Positions 51,021 through 60,841 of a stretch of DNA of 64,000 nucleotides are shown one piece after another (within the stretch, counting starts at the first letter, position 1; every line of letters starts with the position of its first letter). The translations under genes and the position numbers were made by a program. Below the pieces are notes generated by a model. The model searched no databases. It was not told the DNA's origin and saw only the letters and a program-made list of their open reading frames with translations. Source of the stretch: CAVSVP01 sp963731125 (GTDB taxonomy: Bacteria; Pseudomonadota; Gammaproteobacteria; Competibacterales; Competibacteraceae); contig CAVSVP010000004.1 of assembly GCA_963731125.1 (NCBI GenBank), positions 66,473 through 130,472 of the forward strand, written 5' to 3'.

Positions 51021-51709
51021 TACCGCTGCCGCACCACCTGATAACGTCGGCCCAAATACCAGACTGGGGCGCTCCAAACATGCACTAAGCGGGTGAAGGG
51101 AAAGATGAGAAAAGTGGTTAACCCCAGAAACAGGTGTAGCTTATACCACCAGCTGATGCCCACCAACGACTCGATGGCACCGCTTTGGAAGGTGAGAATG
51201 CGCCGGGACCACTCGTGCAACAGCATCATATTAACGCCATCCAAGTGGTGCAGCGATACGAAAATGGTGATCAGCCCCATGATCAGCTGCACATAAAGAA
51301 GCAGCAGAATAAAGATATCCATCCGGGTGCTGTTGGCACGCACCCGCGGATCAGTAAGCCGGCGGTGGAGCAGTATGGTAAGGCCGACGAAGGTCATCAG
51401 GCCGAAAATAGCGCCGGCCACAATGGCTAACACCTGTTTGGAGGGTGGCGTTAGACCGAAATAGTGGTAATACTTCGGCGGGGTGAGCAGACCAAAAAAA
51501 TGCCCGAAAAACAACAGTAGGATTCCTACGTGGAATAGATTGCTGGCAAGCCGCATGTTCTTGTTGCGAAGGAGCTGACTGGAGTGGGCTTTCCAGGTGT
51601 ATTGATCCCGATCGAAGCGGACTAAGCTGCCGAGTAGGAATACCGTTCCGCAAATATAGGGATAATAGCCGAATAGAAACGTATCCAGATAACCTAATGG
51701 ATCAAACAT
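51020..51709 (-). CDS. narI: Respiratory nitrate reductase gamma subunit NarI
   Basis: The 229-residue protein has five membrane helices and the haem-b His residues in LFHVGILLLFFGHFFG and LHEWSRR/WYKLHLFLG, matching the diheme cytochrome b of NarGHI. FDRDQYTWKAHSSQLLRN is a family signature near the N terminus. It takes electrons from quinol on the periplasmic side and passes them to NarH. It follows narJ by 15 bases. Confidence 0.94.
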   Translation of the reverse strand: MFDPLGYLDTFLFGYYPYICGTVFLLGSLVRFDRDQYTWKAHSSQLLRNKNMRLASNLFHVGILLLFFGHFFGLLTPPKYYHYFGLTPPSKQVLAIVAGAIFGLMTFVGLTILLHRRLTDPRVRANSTRMDIFILLLLYVQLIMGLITIFVSLHHLDGVNMMLLHEWSRRILTFQSGAIESLVGISWWYKLHLFLGLTTFLIFPFTRLVHVWSAPVWYLGRRYQVVRQR

Positions 51710-51724
51710 AGACGTTATCCTCGC

Positions 51725-52420
51725 TCAGAGAGAGGCATTTTTTGGCTGGCGCCCAACCCATTGCACTGGGGCCACGGTCGGGGACGGGGGCGCTTGGCAG
51801 CCGCCGGTTATGGGTGTAAAGATCACAGGTTCCTCCTCCCAGATCTTGTCCATGTGAATAAGGGTCTCGTCGGGGCCTTCGTTGGCGGCAGTTTTCTTGA
51901 TTTCCTCAAGATTTTCAGGTGTCCCTGCAATCTTCTCCAGGGCGTTAAATAGCACATGATAGGAGCTACCACGTTCCCTAAGCCGCGCCCCTAACAGGCT
52001 TAGGATGGGTATAGCGTCGCTTAAAAGCGCGCAGGTTTCCTCTAGAGGGCGCTGGGAAAGGTACTCCAGAAACAAAGGGATATAATCCGGCAATTCCTTA
52101 ACGGTGATCTCAAAGCCATGGGCCCGGTAGTACTCCATGAGATCCACCATGGCCTGGCCGCGATCCCGGGATTCTCCGTGGACATGCTCAAAGATATGCA
52201 GAGATAGGGCGCGACCGTGGTCGAATAGGTTTACGTAACGCTCTTGCAACTCCAAAAGATCAGTGTCGGCGAATTCCCTTAGCAAGTGCAGCGTAGCGCT
52301 CTTATCCCGAGGCGGGAGGATATCATCCTGCTCGATGACCCCTGTCATGTCCTTTAGGGCCTCAAGCATTTCGGCCTGAGGATAGCTTAACAACGCTGAA
52401 AGCACTTTAAAGGTCAGCAT
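51725..52420 (-). CDS. narJ: Nitrate reductase maturation chaperone NarJ
   Basis: The 231-residue helical protein begins TFKVLSALLSYPQAEML and has YVNLFDHGRALSLHIFEHVHGESRDRGQAMVDL, the NarJ/TorD-type signature, and PDYIPLFLEYLSQRP. It helps insert the molybdenum cofactor into NarG and is not part of the final enzyme. It lies between narH and narI as usual, 11 bases after narH. Confidence 0.93.
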   Translation of the reverse strand: MLTFKVLSALLSYPQAEMLEALKDMTGVIEQDDILPPRDKSATLHLLREFADTDLLELQERYVNLFDHGRALSLHIFEHVHGESRDRGQAMVDLMEYYRAHGFEITVKELPDYIPLFLEYLSQRPLEETCALLSDAIPILSLLGARLRERGSSYHVLFNALEKIAGTPENLEEIKKTAANEGPDETLIHMDKIWEEEPVIFTPITGGCQAPPSPTVAPVQWVGRQPKNASL

Positions 52421-52431
52421 CAGTTATCCTC

Positions 52432-53982
52432 CTAGCTTCGCGGCGGCTCCACTTTGATGGGAACGGTCTTGCGAGTGGTTTGCTTCTTAAGGCCAAACAG
52501 GTTGACCTTACTGACTCCGTCGGAGCAGCCGTTGCCGAAGGTAAAACCGCAGCCGCCGCGCTCGCTAAAGGCATCATAGGTGGCGCTGGCGTATTCCCGG
52601 TGGCTGGTGGGAATGACAAAGCGGTCTTCAAGGTCGGCGATGGCCATATAACGGTACATGGCCTCCACCTGATCGATCCGTAGCCTTACTTTATCCAGGA
52701 TCTTGGTGTCGACCTCGCCGTCCACATGCTTTTTGCGCATATAGGCACGCATGGCCAGCATGCGTTCCAGGGCTATAATTACCGGTTCCTCCAATCCCGC
52801 CGTCAGCAGATTGGCCAGATAACGAACCGGAATACGCAAGGATCTGACGTCGGGCAGTCCTTCGGCCATCCCGATCCAGCCGCTGTCGGTGGCCGCCTGA
52901 ATGGGCGAGAGCGGCGGCACATACCAGACCATGGGCAGGGTTCGGTATTCTGGATGAAGGGGAAAGGCCACCTTCCAATCCAGGGCCAGCTTGTAGACCG
53001 GGGACTCCTGGGCCGCTTCTAACCAAGCGTCGGAAATGCCTGCTTGACGGGCCGCTTTCTGGACATCGGCCGCAAAGGGGTCCAAAAAGATATCCAATTG
53101 GGCTTGGTAAAGATCCTGTTCAGAAACCTGACTCGCCGCCCTTTCTATGCGGTCGGCGTCATAGAGCAGCACGCCTAGGTAACGAATGCGACCGACACAG
53201 GTCTCGGAGCAGACTGTAGGCTGGCCTGCCTCGATGCGTGGATAGCAGAAAATACATTTCTCGGACTTACCGGTTTGCCAGTTGTAATAGATTTTTTTAT
53301 AAGGACAGCCGCTGACACACATCCGCCAGCCCCGGCACTTATCCTGGTCAATTAGTACGATACCATCCTCTTCGCGTTTGTAGATGGCACCCGAAGGACA
53401 GGAGGCCAGGCATGACGGATTGAGGCAGTGTTCGCACAGCCTGGGCAGGTACATCATAAAGGTGCTCTCAAACTGCCCGTAGATCTCTTTTTGGATATTA
53501 TCGAAATTTTTGTCCTTGGCTCGTTTGTGAAACTCCGTACCTAAAATCTCTTCCCAGTTGGGCCCCCACTCGATCTTATCCAGCCGCTGTCCGCTAATGA
53601 GCGAATAGGGCCGGGCGGTAGGCATATGGTCGGTCTCTGGGGCGTTATGGAGGTGCTGGTAGTCGAAATCGAAGGGTTCATAGTAGTCATCGATTTCGGG
53701 CATATCAGGGTTGGCGAAGATATTGATCAATACCCGCCCTTTGCTGCCGATCTTGGGCTTGATCTTGCCGTTTTGGCGGCGCTCCCAGCCGCCGTGCCAT
53801 TTGTCCTGGTTCTCCCACTCCTTGGGATAGCCGATACCAGGCTTAGTTTCCACATTGTTATACCAGGCGTACTCCATACCTTCCCGGGAGGTCCAGACAT
53901 TTTTGCAGGTGATAGAACAGGTATGGCAACCAATACACTTGTCCAGATTCATCACCATGCCGATTTGTGCGCGTACTTTCAT
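52432..53982 (-). CDS. narH: Respiratory nitrate reductase beta subunit NarH
   Basis: The 516-residue iron-sulfur protein has CIGCHTCSITCKNVW (cluster 1), CEHCLNPSCLASCPSG, CRGWRMCVSGCPYKKIYY and KCIFC. The Trp in CRGWRMC replaces a Cys and marks the 3Fe-4S cluster. It relays electrons from NarI haem to NarG. It starts 34 bases after the narG stop. Length and motifs are normal. Confidence 0.95.
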   Translation of the reverse strand: MKVRAQIGMVMNLDKCIGCHTCSITCKNVWTSREGMEYAWYNNVETKPGIGYPKEWENQDKWHGGWERRQNGKIKPKIGSKGRVLINIFANPDMPEIDDYYEPFDFDYQHLHNAPETDHMPTARPYSLISGQRLDKIEWGPNWEEILGTEFHKRAKDKNFDNIQKEIYGQFESTFMMYLPRLCEHCLNPSCLASCPSGAIYKREEDGIVLIDQDKCRGWRMCVSGCPYKKIYYNWQTGKSEKCIFCYPRIEAGQPTVCSETCVGRIRYLGVLLYDADRIERAASQVSEQDLYQAQLDIFLDPFAADVQKAARQAGISDAWLEAAQESPVYKLALDWKVAFPLHPEYRTLPMVWYVPPLSPIQAATDSGWIGMAEGLPDVRSLRIPVRYLANLLTAGLEEPVIIALERMLAMRAYMRKKHVDGEVDTKILDKVRLRIDQVEAMYRYMAIADLEDRFVIPTSHREYASATYDAFSERGGCGFTFGNGCSDGVSKVNLFGLKKQTTRKTVPIKVEPPRS

Positions 53983-54016
53983 GCTGCTGCCTCTACGTTA
54001 ACCCGTTTTCCGGAAC

Positions 54017-57000
54017 TCATGCTTCACCGGTCTGCGGAAGCTCGGTTTGAAAAACCTTCTCGCGAGGTTCATCCAACCAATTCACTTTATTGAGCTTGCG
54101 AACAATTACGAATTCATCGCGGTTGGAACCGACGGTGCCGTAGTAATTAAACCCCCAACTCTGCTGGGCATAGCCTCCGATCATATGGGTGGGTTTCACG
54201 GTCGTCCGAGTCACCGAGTTATGGATGCCGCCCCGGGTGCCGGTGGTTTCTGAGGCAGGTACACCGGTAAGCTTCTCCTGAGCGTGGTACATCATAGTCA
54301 TGCCCTCGGGCACCCGCTGGCTGACCACGGCTCGGGCCACCAAGGCGCCGTTGACGTTAAAGACTTCGATCCAGTCATTGTCTTCGATGCCTACCTGCTT
54401 GGCGTCCACCTCGCTTATCCAGACAATAGGACCGCCCCGGGACAGAGTGAGCATAATCAGGTTTTCTGTGTAGGTGCTATGAATACCCCATTTTTGGTGC
54501 GGAGTAATATGGTTTAACACAATCTCCGGATTGCCGTTGGGCATCTTGCCGAGGACCGGTTCGATGGCCTTGGTGTCCACCGGCGGCTTATAGACGGTGA
54601 ATGTCTCACCGAAGGCCCGCATCCAAGGGTGATCCTGATAAAATTGTTGGCGGCCGGTGAACGTTCGCCAGGGAATCCGCTCGTGAACGTTGGTATAGCC
54701 GGCGTTATAGCTTACCTTCTCTGACTCGAGACCCGACCAGGTGGGAGAGGAGATAATCTTGCGCGGTTGCGCTACAATATCTCGAAACTGAATCCGGTCA
54801 TCTTCTCGGGGCAGAGCCAAGTGGGTATGATTACGTCCGGTGATTTTGCTTAAGGATTCCCAGGCCCGTACCGCCACATGGCCATTGGTCTCCGGTGCCA
54901 GACTCAGGATGACATTAGTGGCGTCGATGTCCTTTTCAATTCGAGGCAGGTCTTTACTAACACCCTCCTCGATCACGGTATGGTTTAGGCCCTTTAAGAG
55001 TTCCACCTCAGCTTCTGTGTTCCAGGTGATCCCCTTGCCGCCATTGCCCAACTTGACCATTAAAGGACCAAGGGCGGTAAACTTCTTATAGGTGTTAGGA
55101 TAATCTCGCTCCACCACCACAAAGTTGGGCATGGTCTTGCCGGGAATGGGCTCTATTTCACCCTGCTTCCATTCCTTGACTTCCAGGGCCTGGGCTAATT
55201 CTGCCGGAGTGTCATGCAAAATGGGCACGGCCACCAGGTCTTTCTCCACCCCCAGGTGACCCATCGCCACCTCTGAGAACTTTTTGGCAATGCCCTTGTA
55301 GATATCCCAATCGGAGCGGGATTCCCAGGCGGGATCTACCGCCTTGGACAGGGGGTGAATAAAGGGGTGCATATCCGTGGTATTGAGGTCGTTTTTCTCA
55401 TACCAGGTCGCCGTGGGCAGGACAATATCCGAGTAGATACAGGTGGTGGACATGCGAAAGTCCAGGGTCACCAGCAGATCCAGCTTGCCCTGAGGGTGCG
55501 GATCGCGCCACACTACCTCTTCGGGCAGCTCCTCGCCTAGCGCATTTAGGTCTTTACCGTGAACGCCATGAACGGTCCCCAACAAGTACTGCAGGAAGTA
55601 TTCATGGCCCTTGCCTGAGGAGCCCAGCAAATTAGAGCGCCAGACGAACAGGTTACGCGGGAAGTTAGCCGGGTTGTCCGGGTCTTCGCAGGCCATTCGC
55701 AAATCCCCGTTTTTAAGGCGCTCTACAACATAATCCTTAGGATCCTGACCGGCCTGCTCGGCAGCCTTCGTCAGTTTCAGAGGATTTTCCCCCAGCTGCG
55801 GCGCGGAGGGCAGCCAACCCATGCGTTCTGCGCGTACGTTATAGTCAATCAGGCTACCACTCCAGGCTTTGGAATCGGCGAGCGGCGAAAGGATTTCGCT
55901 GATCTTGAGTTTTTCATAGCGCCACTGATCGGTATGGGCGTAGAAAAAGGAGGTACTGTTCATTTGCCGGGGTGGACGATGCCAGTCCAGGGCAAAGGCC
56001 AGCGGTAACCAGCCGGTCTGGGGTCTGAGTTTTTCCTGGCCTACATAATGGGCCCAACCGCCGCCGCTTTGGCCTATGCAACCGCACATCATCAGCATAT
56101 AGATAATGCCCCGATAGGTCATGTCCATATGGTACCAATGGTTGATGCCGGCCCCCAGGATAACCATGGATTTACCATGGGTACGATCGGCATTTTCAGC
56201 AAACTGGCGGGCTACGGTAATGGCGTGTTGGCGCGGCACGCCAGTGATGTGCTCCTGCCAGGCCGGGGTATAGGGCACATCATCGTCGTAGGACGCCGCC
56301 ACGTGGTCCCCCCCCAAGTTTCGCTCGATGCCGTAATTAGCGGCTAACAGGTCGAATACCGTGGTGACTAGTGTCTCGGTGCCGTCTGCTAGGGTAAGTT
56401 TCTTCACCGGCACGTTGCGGATTTGGATGGGATCGTGATGGGTATGTGCGAAGTGCTTGTGTTTGGTTCCGCCGAAGTAGGGAAAAGCCACCGGCGCCAC
56501 GTCATCGCGGTTATCGAGCAGGGACAAGCGCAACCGAACATCGGCCCCGTCTAAGGCGTTCTTGGATTCGATATTCCATTTACCAACAGTGCCGCCTTGT
56601 TCGCCCCAGCGGAAACCGATGGAGCCGTTAGGTACGACGACTGTGCCGCTAAGTTCATCAAAGGCCACGGTCTTCCATTCCGGATTATTCTGTTGTGAAA
56701 GATCTTCTGCAAAGTCGCAGGCCCTTAAGAAGCGGTCGGGTATATAGGCATCGCCGCGCTTAACCAGACGGACCAAAAACGGCATATCGGTATTCTCGCG
56801 CACATAGTTGGCAAAGTACTCGCTCTTGCCCTCCAGATGAAACTCTTTCAGGATTACGTGCCCCATGGCCATGGCAAGCGCCGAGTCGGTGCCCTGCTTG
56901 GGATGCAACCAGAGATCGGCAAACTTGGAAGCCTCCGAATAGTCAGGGCAGATTACTACGCTCTTGGCGCCTTTATAGCGGACCTCACTATAGTAGTGGG

Positions 57001-57790
57001 CGTCGGGCGAGCGGGTTTGCGGAACATTAGAGCCCCACAGAATCAGAAAGCTTGAGTTATACCAGTCGGCGGCCTCCGGCACATCGGTTTGCTCGCCCCA
57101 GGTCTGGGGGGAGGACGGTGGCAGATCGCAGTACCAGTCATAGAAGCTTAGGCAGACGCCGCCAATAAGGGACAGATAACGGGTGCCTGCGGCGTAGGAA
57201 ATCATGGACATGGCCGGAATGGGCGAAAAGCCTGCCACCCGGTCCGGGCCGTATTGTTGGATCGTATAGGCATTGGCGGCGGCAGCGATCTCCAAGGCCA
57301 CATCCCAGGTGGCCCGCACAAAACCTCCTAGGCCGCGCCGGGAGGTGTACTCCTTGCGCTTCTCCGGATCTTCCTGGATAGCGGCCCAGGCATCCACCGG
57401 GTCCTTGGTCTTGCGCGCCTCCTGCCAAAGCCTTAGAAGTCGGCCACGAATCATGGGATACTTCACCCGGTTGGCGCTATAAAGATACCAAGAGTAGCTA
57501 GCACCCCGGGGGCAACCGCGAGGTTCGTGATTGGGCAGATCCGGCCGGGTGCGGGGATAATCGGTGGCCTGTATCTCCCAGGTTACCAGTCCGTTTTTGA
57601 CATAGATTTTCCAGCTGCACCCGCCGGTACAGTTGACGCCGTGAGTGGAGCGAATGACCTTGTCGCTTTGCCAGCGGCTCCGATAACTATCCTCCCAACG
57701 CCGGTCCTCCTTGGTGACCACGCCGAGGTCACCGGAAAACGTATCTTGGTTTTTCTTAAAGAAGGTCAATCGATCTAGAAAATGGCTCAT
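54017..57790 (-). CDS. narG: Respiratory nitrate reductase alpha subunit NarG
   Basis: The 1257-residue molybdoenzyme begins SHFLDRLTFFKKNQ and has the FS0 cluster motif STHGVNCTGGCSWKIYVKNG (one His, then Cys), the YNSSFLILWGSNVPQTRSPDAHYY segment, and DFRMSTTCIYSDIVLPTATWYEK. It reduces nitrate to nitrite at a Mo-bisMGD centre on the cytoplasmic side. There is no Tat signal beyond the usual vestigial N terminus. It follows narK by 38 bases, so narKGHJI is one operon. Confidence 0.96.
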   Translation of the reverse strand: MSHFLDRLTFFKKNQDTFSGDLGVVTKEDRRWEDSYRSRWQSDKVIRSTHGVNCTGGCSWKIYVKNGLVTWEIQATDYPRTRPDLPNHEPRGCPRGASYSWYLYSANRVKYPMIRGRLLRLWQEARKTKDPVDAWAAIQEDPEKRKEYTSRRGLGGFVRATWDVALEIAAAANAYTIQQYGPDRVAGFSPIPAMSMISYAAGTRYLSLIGGVCLSFYDWYCDLPPSSPQTWGEQTDVPEAADWYNSSFLILWGSNVPQTRSPDAHYYSEVRYKGAKSVVICPDYSEASKFADLWLHPKQGTDSALAMAMGHVILKEFHLEGKSEYFANYVRENTDMPFLVRLVKRGDAYIPDRFLRACDFAEDLSQQNNPEWKTVAFDELSGTVVVPNGSIGFRWGEQGGTVGKWNIESKNALDGADVRLRLSLLDNRDDVAPVAFPYFGGTKHKHFAHTHHDPIQIRNVPVKKLTLADGTETLVTTVFDLLAANYGIERNLGGDHVAASYDDDVPYTPAWQEHITGVPRQHAITVARQFAENADRTHGKSMVILGAGINHWYHMDMTYRGIIYMLMMCGCIGQSGGGWAHYVGQEKLRPQTGWLPLAFALDWHRPPRQMNSTSFFYAHTDQWRYEKLKISEILSPLADSKAWSGSLIDYNVRAERMGWLPSAPQLGENPLKLTKAAEQAGQDPKDYVVERLKNGDLRMACEDPDNPANFPRNLFVWRSNLLGSSGKGHEYFLQYLLGTVHGVHGKDLNALGEELPEEVVWRDPHPQGKLDLLVTLDFRMSTTCIYSDIVLPTATWYEKNDLNTTDMHPFIHPLSKAVDPAWESRSDWDIYKGIAKKFSEVAMGHLGVEKDLVAVPILHDTPAELAQALEVKEWKQGEIEPIPGKTMPNFVVVERDYPNTYKKFTALGPLMVKLGNGGKGITWNTEAEVELLKGLNHTVIEEGVSKDLPRIEKDIDATNVILSLAPETNGHVAVRAWESLSKITGRNHTHLALPREDDRIQFRDIVAQPRKIISSPTWSGLESEKVSYNAGYTNVHERIPWRTFTGRQQFYQDHPWMRAFGETFTVYKPPVDTKAIEPVLGKMPNGNPEIVLNHITPHQKWGIHSTYTENLIMLTLSRGGPIVWISEVDAKQVGIEDNDWIEVFNVNGALVARAVVSQRVPEGMTMMYHAQEKLTGVPASETTGTRGGIHNSVTRTTVKPTHMIGGYAQQSWGFNYYGTVGSNRDEFVIVRKLNKVNWLDEPREKVFQTELPQTGEA

Positions 57791-57828
57791 CTGTCCACCT
57801 CATATATCATTTCTTGTTCATTGCCTAA

Positions 57829-60516
57829 TCAGCACGGTGTTTCCGCACCTTTGCGAGCGTAGTACCACCAGCTTATTGCGATGCAGGTCATATAAAAGCC
57901 TATAAAGGCATATAGCGCCCCCTCTGGCCCGCCCATCAAAGCAATGGAAGTGCCATAGCTCTTGGGGATAAAGAAGGCGCCGTAGGCCGCGATGGCAGAG
58001 CTAAAACCCAGCACCGCCGCTGACTCTTTGGTTGCATCTCGTCTTGCTTGGGTTTTTGCTGTCTCGCCCTTGCCTTCTGCCGAGCGTTGGCGCTCGGTCG
58101 TAAAGATGATAGGGACCATCCGAAAAGTGGAGCCGTTACCGATGCCGGTAGTGAGGAACAACAGCATAAACATGGCAAAGAAACCCCAAAAGTTGCCGCT
58201 GTTTTCACCACCGGGTAAAAAGTGCAACACTCCAAACGTCGCAAAGGCCATCATGATAAAGTTCCAGAAGGTAACCCGGGCGCCGCCCAACTTATCGGCT
58301 ATCCAGCCTCCCACGGGGCGGGCCAGGGCGCCCACCAGGGGACCCAGGAAGGCGTATTGGGTAGGCTCTACCTGGGGAAATTGGGTCTTGATCAACATGG
58401 GAAAACCTGCGGAGTAGCCGATAAAGGAACCGAAGGTGCCCGTGTAAAGCCAGCACATTAGCCAATTGTGTTTGCGCTTAAAGATGATCATCTGATCCCT
58501 GAAGGAGGCCTTGGCGCTAGCGATATCGTTCATTCCAAACCAGGCGGCGATGGTCACGATCAGGATAAAGGGGACCCAGATAAAGCCTGCGTTTTGTAAC
58601 CAAACCTGCTGAGTGGTACCGTCTTCGATCAGCGCCTGGGGGTCGCCGGCCAAGGCACCGAAAATACTCGTGGTGATCGCCAGGGGCACCACGAATTGCA
58701 CAACGCTTACCCCCAAATTCCCTAAACCTGCGTTGAGGCCAAGGGCAGTTCCTTTCTGAGACTGGGGATAAAAGAAGCTAATATTGGCCATGCTAGAGGC
58801 GAAATTACCGCCGCCGAAACCACAGAGCAAGGCTAGGATTAGCATGACGAGATAAGGAGTATCAGGATTTTGTACTGCAAAGCCGATCCAGACGGCAGGC
58901 AGGAGCAGAGAAGCAGTACTGATGGAGGTCCAGCGACGTCCGCCAAAGATGGGCACCATAAAGGAATAGAAGACCCTGAGCGTGGCCCCTGATAGACCGG
59001 GCAGGGCCGCCAGCCAGAACAACTGATTAGTGGTATAGGTAAAGCCAATGGCAGGCAGATTGATTACCACCACGCTCCAGACCATCCACACGGCGAAGGC
59101 CAGCAATAAGGCGGGAATAGAGATCCACAGGTTGCGGGTGGCGATGCGTTTGCCTTGGGTCTCCCAGAAGTCTTTGTTCTCCGGGTGCCATTCGTATAAC
59201 ACCAGACCTTCTTGGGCTAACTCAGGCAGGTCCCGCGCTCCTGGAGCGGTTTCCAGTTCCGGCGCAACCCGTCTTTCCATACGGCGAATAGTGAAGTGCA
59301 TCCAGGTCAGTGCAATGCTCACCAGGACAAACAGCAGCATAAAGCAACTGGTCCAGATACCGGTGACATCGTTCAACATGCCGAAGGTAATGGGCAACAA
59401 GAATCCGCCCAAGCCGCCGATCATGCCCACCAGACCACCGACAGGACCGACATGCTGCGGATAATACACAGGAATATGCTTATAGACCGCCGCTGTCCCG
59501 AATGACATGAAAAAGCCCAGGACGATGGTCAATAAAGTGAAGGACACCACACCCATGGCCAGGCTGAAATGGATATCCCCTTTGATCCCATGAACCACGT
59601 AGTTGGTGGGCGGGTAGGACAGCAAAAAGGTGCAGATGACCGCGACGATAAAAGTCCAGTACATCACGGTACGGGCACCATATTTATCCGATAACCAGCC
59701 GCCCAAGGCTCGAAACACACTGGCCGGTAACGTATAAAAGGCTGCCAAAATGCCTGCAGTCTTGATATCCAGGCCGTAGACGCCCACATAGTAGCGGGGT
59801 AGCCATAGCGCCAGCGCCACGAAGCCGCCGAATACGAAGAAATAGTACAAAGCAAAGCGCCAAACTTGGAGATTGTGCAACGGTTCCAGTTGGGCAAATA
59901 GAGACACCGCTTGGTCTCCTTTGGCACGGCGTGCGGCAAAGGCAGGATCATCCTGGGCAGTAAACCAGAACACTATCGCCGTCACCAACAGAACGGCAGC
60001 ATAGACCTGTGCCACTCCTGTCCAGCCTAGGGCAACTAAGATAAACGGCGCCCCAAAGTTAGTTACCGCGGCACCGACATTTCCCGTACCAAAAATACCC
60101 AGGGCAGTACCCTGTCTTTCCCTAGGGAACCACCGGGACACATAAGCGACACCCACGGCGAACGAACCGCCGGCCAAGCCAACGCCTAGCGCCGCCAATA
60201 GAAACATGTTATAGGTGGTGACCTGCGTCAGCAGCCAAACCGCCATCGCAGTAAGCACCATTACCGCCGTGTATACTAGGCGGCCGCCATACCGATCGGT
60301 CCAGATGCCGAGAAAGAGTCGGCTTATGGAGCCGGTTAATACCGGAGTCGCTACGAGAACTCCGAATTCAGTTTCGCTAAGCCCGAGTTCTTGCTTGATC
60401 TGCACGCCGATAATGGAAAAGATTGTCCACACGGCAAAGCAAACGGCGAACGCCACGGTGCTCAAGGTCAAGGCAAGCTTTTGTTGCGAAGGGGTTACCT
60501 CGGTTAAATTTTGCAT
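57829..60516 (-). CDS. narK: Fused NarK1-NarK2 nitrate/nitrite transporter
   Basis: The 895-residue protein is two major-facilitator units in one chain, about 1-445 and about 450-895, each with about 12 membrane segments. The first (FLGIWTDRYGGRLVYTAVMV, FGTGNVGAAVTNFGAPF) resembles NarK1-type nitrate/proton symporters; the second (FASSMANISFFYPQSQKGTA, GLNAGLGNLGVS) resembles NarK2 nitrate/nitrite antiporters. The joint lies near YEWHPENKDFW. The same fusion is known from Paracoccus. It would import nitrate and export nitrite. A perfect FNR box lies 65 bases upstream of its ATG. Confidence 0.93.
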   Translation of the reverse strand: MQNLTEVTPSQQKLALTLSTVAFAVCFAVWTIFSIIGVQIKQELGLSETEFGVLVATPVLTGSISRLFLGIWTDRYGGRLVYTAVMVLTAMAVWLLTQVTTYNMFLLAALGVGLAGGSFAVGVAYVSRWFPRERQGTALGIFGTGNVGAAVTNFGAPFILVALGWTGVAQVYAAVLLVTAIVFWFTAQDDPAFAARRAKGDQAVSLFAQLEPLHNLQVWRFALYYFFVFGGFVALALWLPRYYVGVYGLDIKTAGILAAFYTLPASVFRALGGWLSDKYGARTVMYWTFIVAVICTFLLSYPPTNYVVHGIKGDIHFSLAMGVVSFTLLTIVLGFFMSFGTAAVYKHIPVYYPQHVGPVGGLVGMIGGLGGFLLPITFGMLNDVTGIWTSCFMLLFVLVSIALTWMHFTIRRMERRVAPELETAPGARDLPELAQEGLVLYEWHPENKDFWETQGKRIATRNLWISIPALLLAFAVWMVWSVVVINLPAIGFTYTTNQLFWLAALPGLSGATLRVFYSFMVPIFGGRRWTSISTASLLLPAVWIGFAVQNPDTPYLVMLILALLCGFGGGNFASSMANISFFYPQSQKGTALGLNAGLGNLGVSVVQFVVPLAITTSIFGALAGDPQALIEDGTTQQVWLQNAGFIWVPFILIVTIAAWFGMNDIASAKASFRDQMIIFKRKHNWLMCWLYTGTFGSFIGYSAGFPMLIKTQFPQVEPTQYAFLGPLVGALARPVGGWIADKLGGARVTFWNFIMMAFATFGVLHFLPGGENSGNFWGFFAMFMLLFLTTGIGNGSTFRMVPIIFTTERQRSAEGKGETAKTQARRDATKESAAVLGFSSAIAAYGAFFIPKSYGTSIALMGGPEGALYAFIGFYMTCIAISWWYYARKGAETPC

Positions 60517-60555
60517 TTCTTGCCCCTGCTTTGATGTGTTCGCTTTAGGGGAACA

Positions 60556-60561
60556 ATATTA
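60556..60561 (-). promoter_or_regulatory. Putative -10 element of the nar promoter
   Basis: TAATAT on the minus strand lies about 20 bases downstream of the FNR box, the spacing of a class II FNR-activated promoter, where the box is centred near -41. It matches 4 of 6 positions of TATAAT. Confidence 0.4.
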
Positions 60562-60580
60562 AAGAATAAAAAGTCTTTAA

Positions 60581-60594
60581 TTGATCTAGATCAA
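60581..60594 (-). promoter_or_regulatory. FNR-binding site upstream of narK
   Basis: TTGATCTAGATCAA is a perfect match to the FNR/Anr consensus TTGAT-N4-ATCAA and fully palindromic. It lies 65 bases before the narK start. It predicts oxygen-limited induction of narKGHJI. It could also act on the divergent exported-protein gene at 60842, but that gene starts about 250 bases away. Confidence 0.88.
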
Positions 60595-60841
60595 TTTTCG
60601 CTCTATTGTTTAGTTATAAAATAATTTGAGTTCATCGGCATTATTGAGCCGTGGCAGGTGTTGGTTGGCCGTGGCGGGGAAAATGAAATGGGGCCGAACG
60701 TAACCGTTGGGAACATCTTGGGGACGGCCGGAATATAGGCTGCTGCCTATGCTAAAGGACAAAATAATCCTGTTGTAGCACGCTTAAGTGCAGGCCAACT
60801 GATCCTCATGTTTTGAGATTGATAAACCAAGGAAAACCGAT

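Noticed and set aside
57829..60516. Two separate narK genes or an assembly fusion
   Set aside because: The frame is uninterrupted through the joint, and the same NarK1-NarK2 fusion is known in other bacteria.
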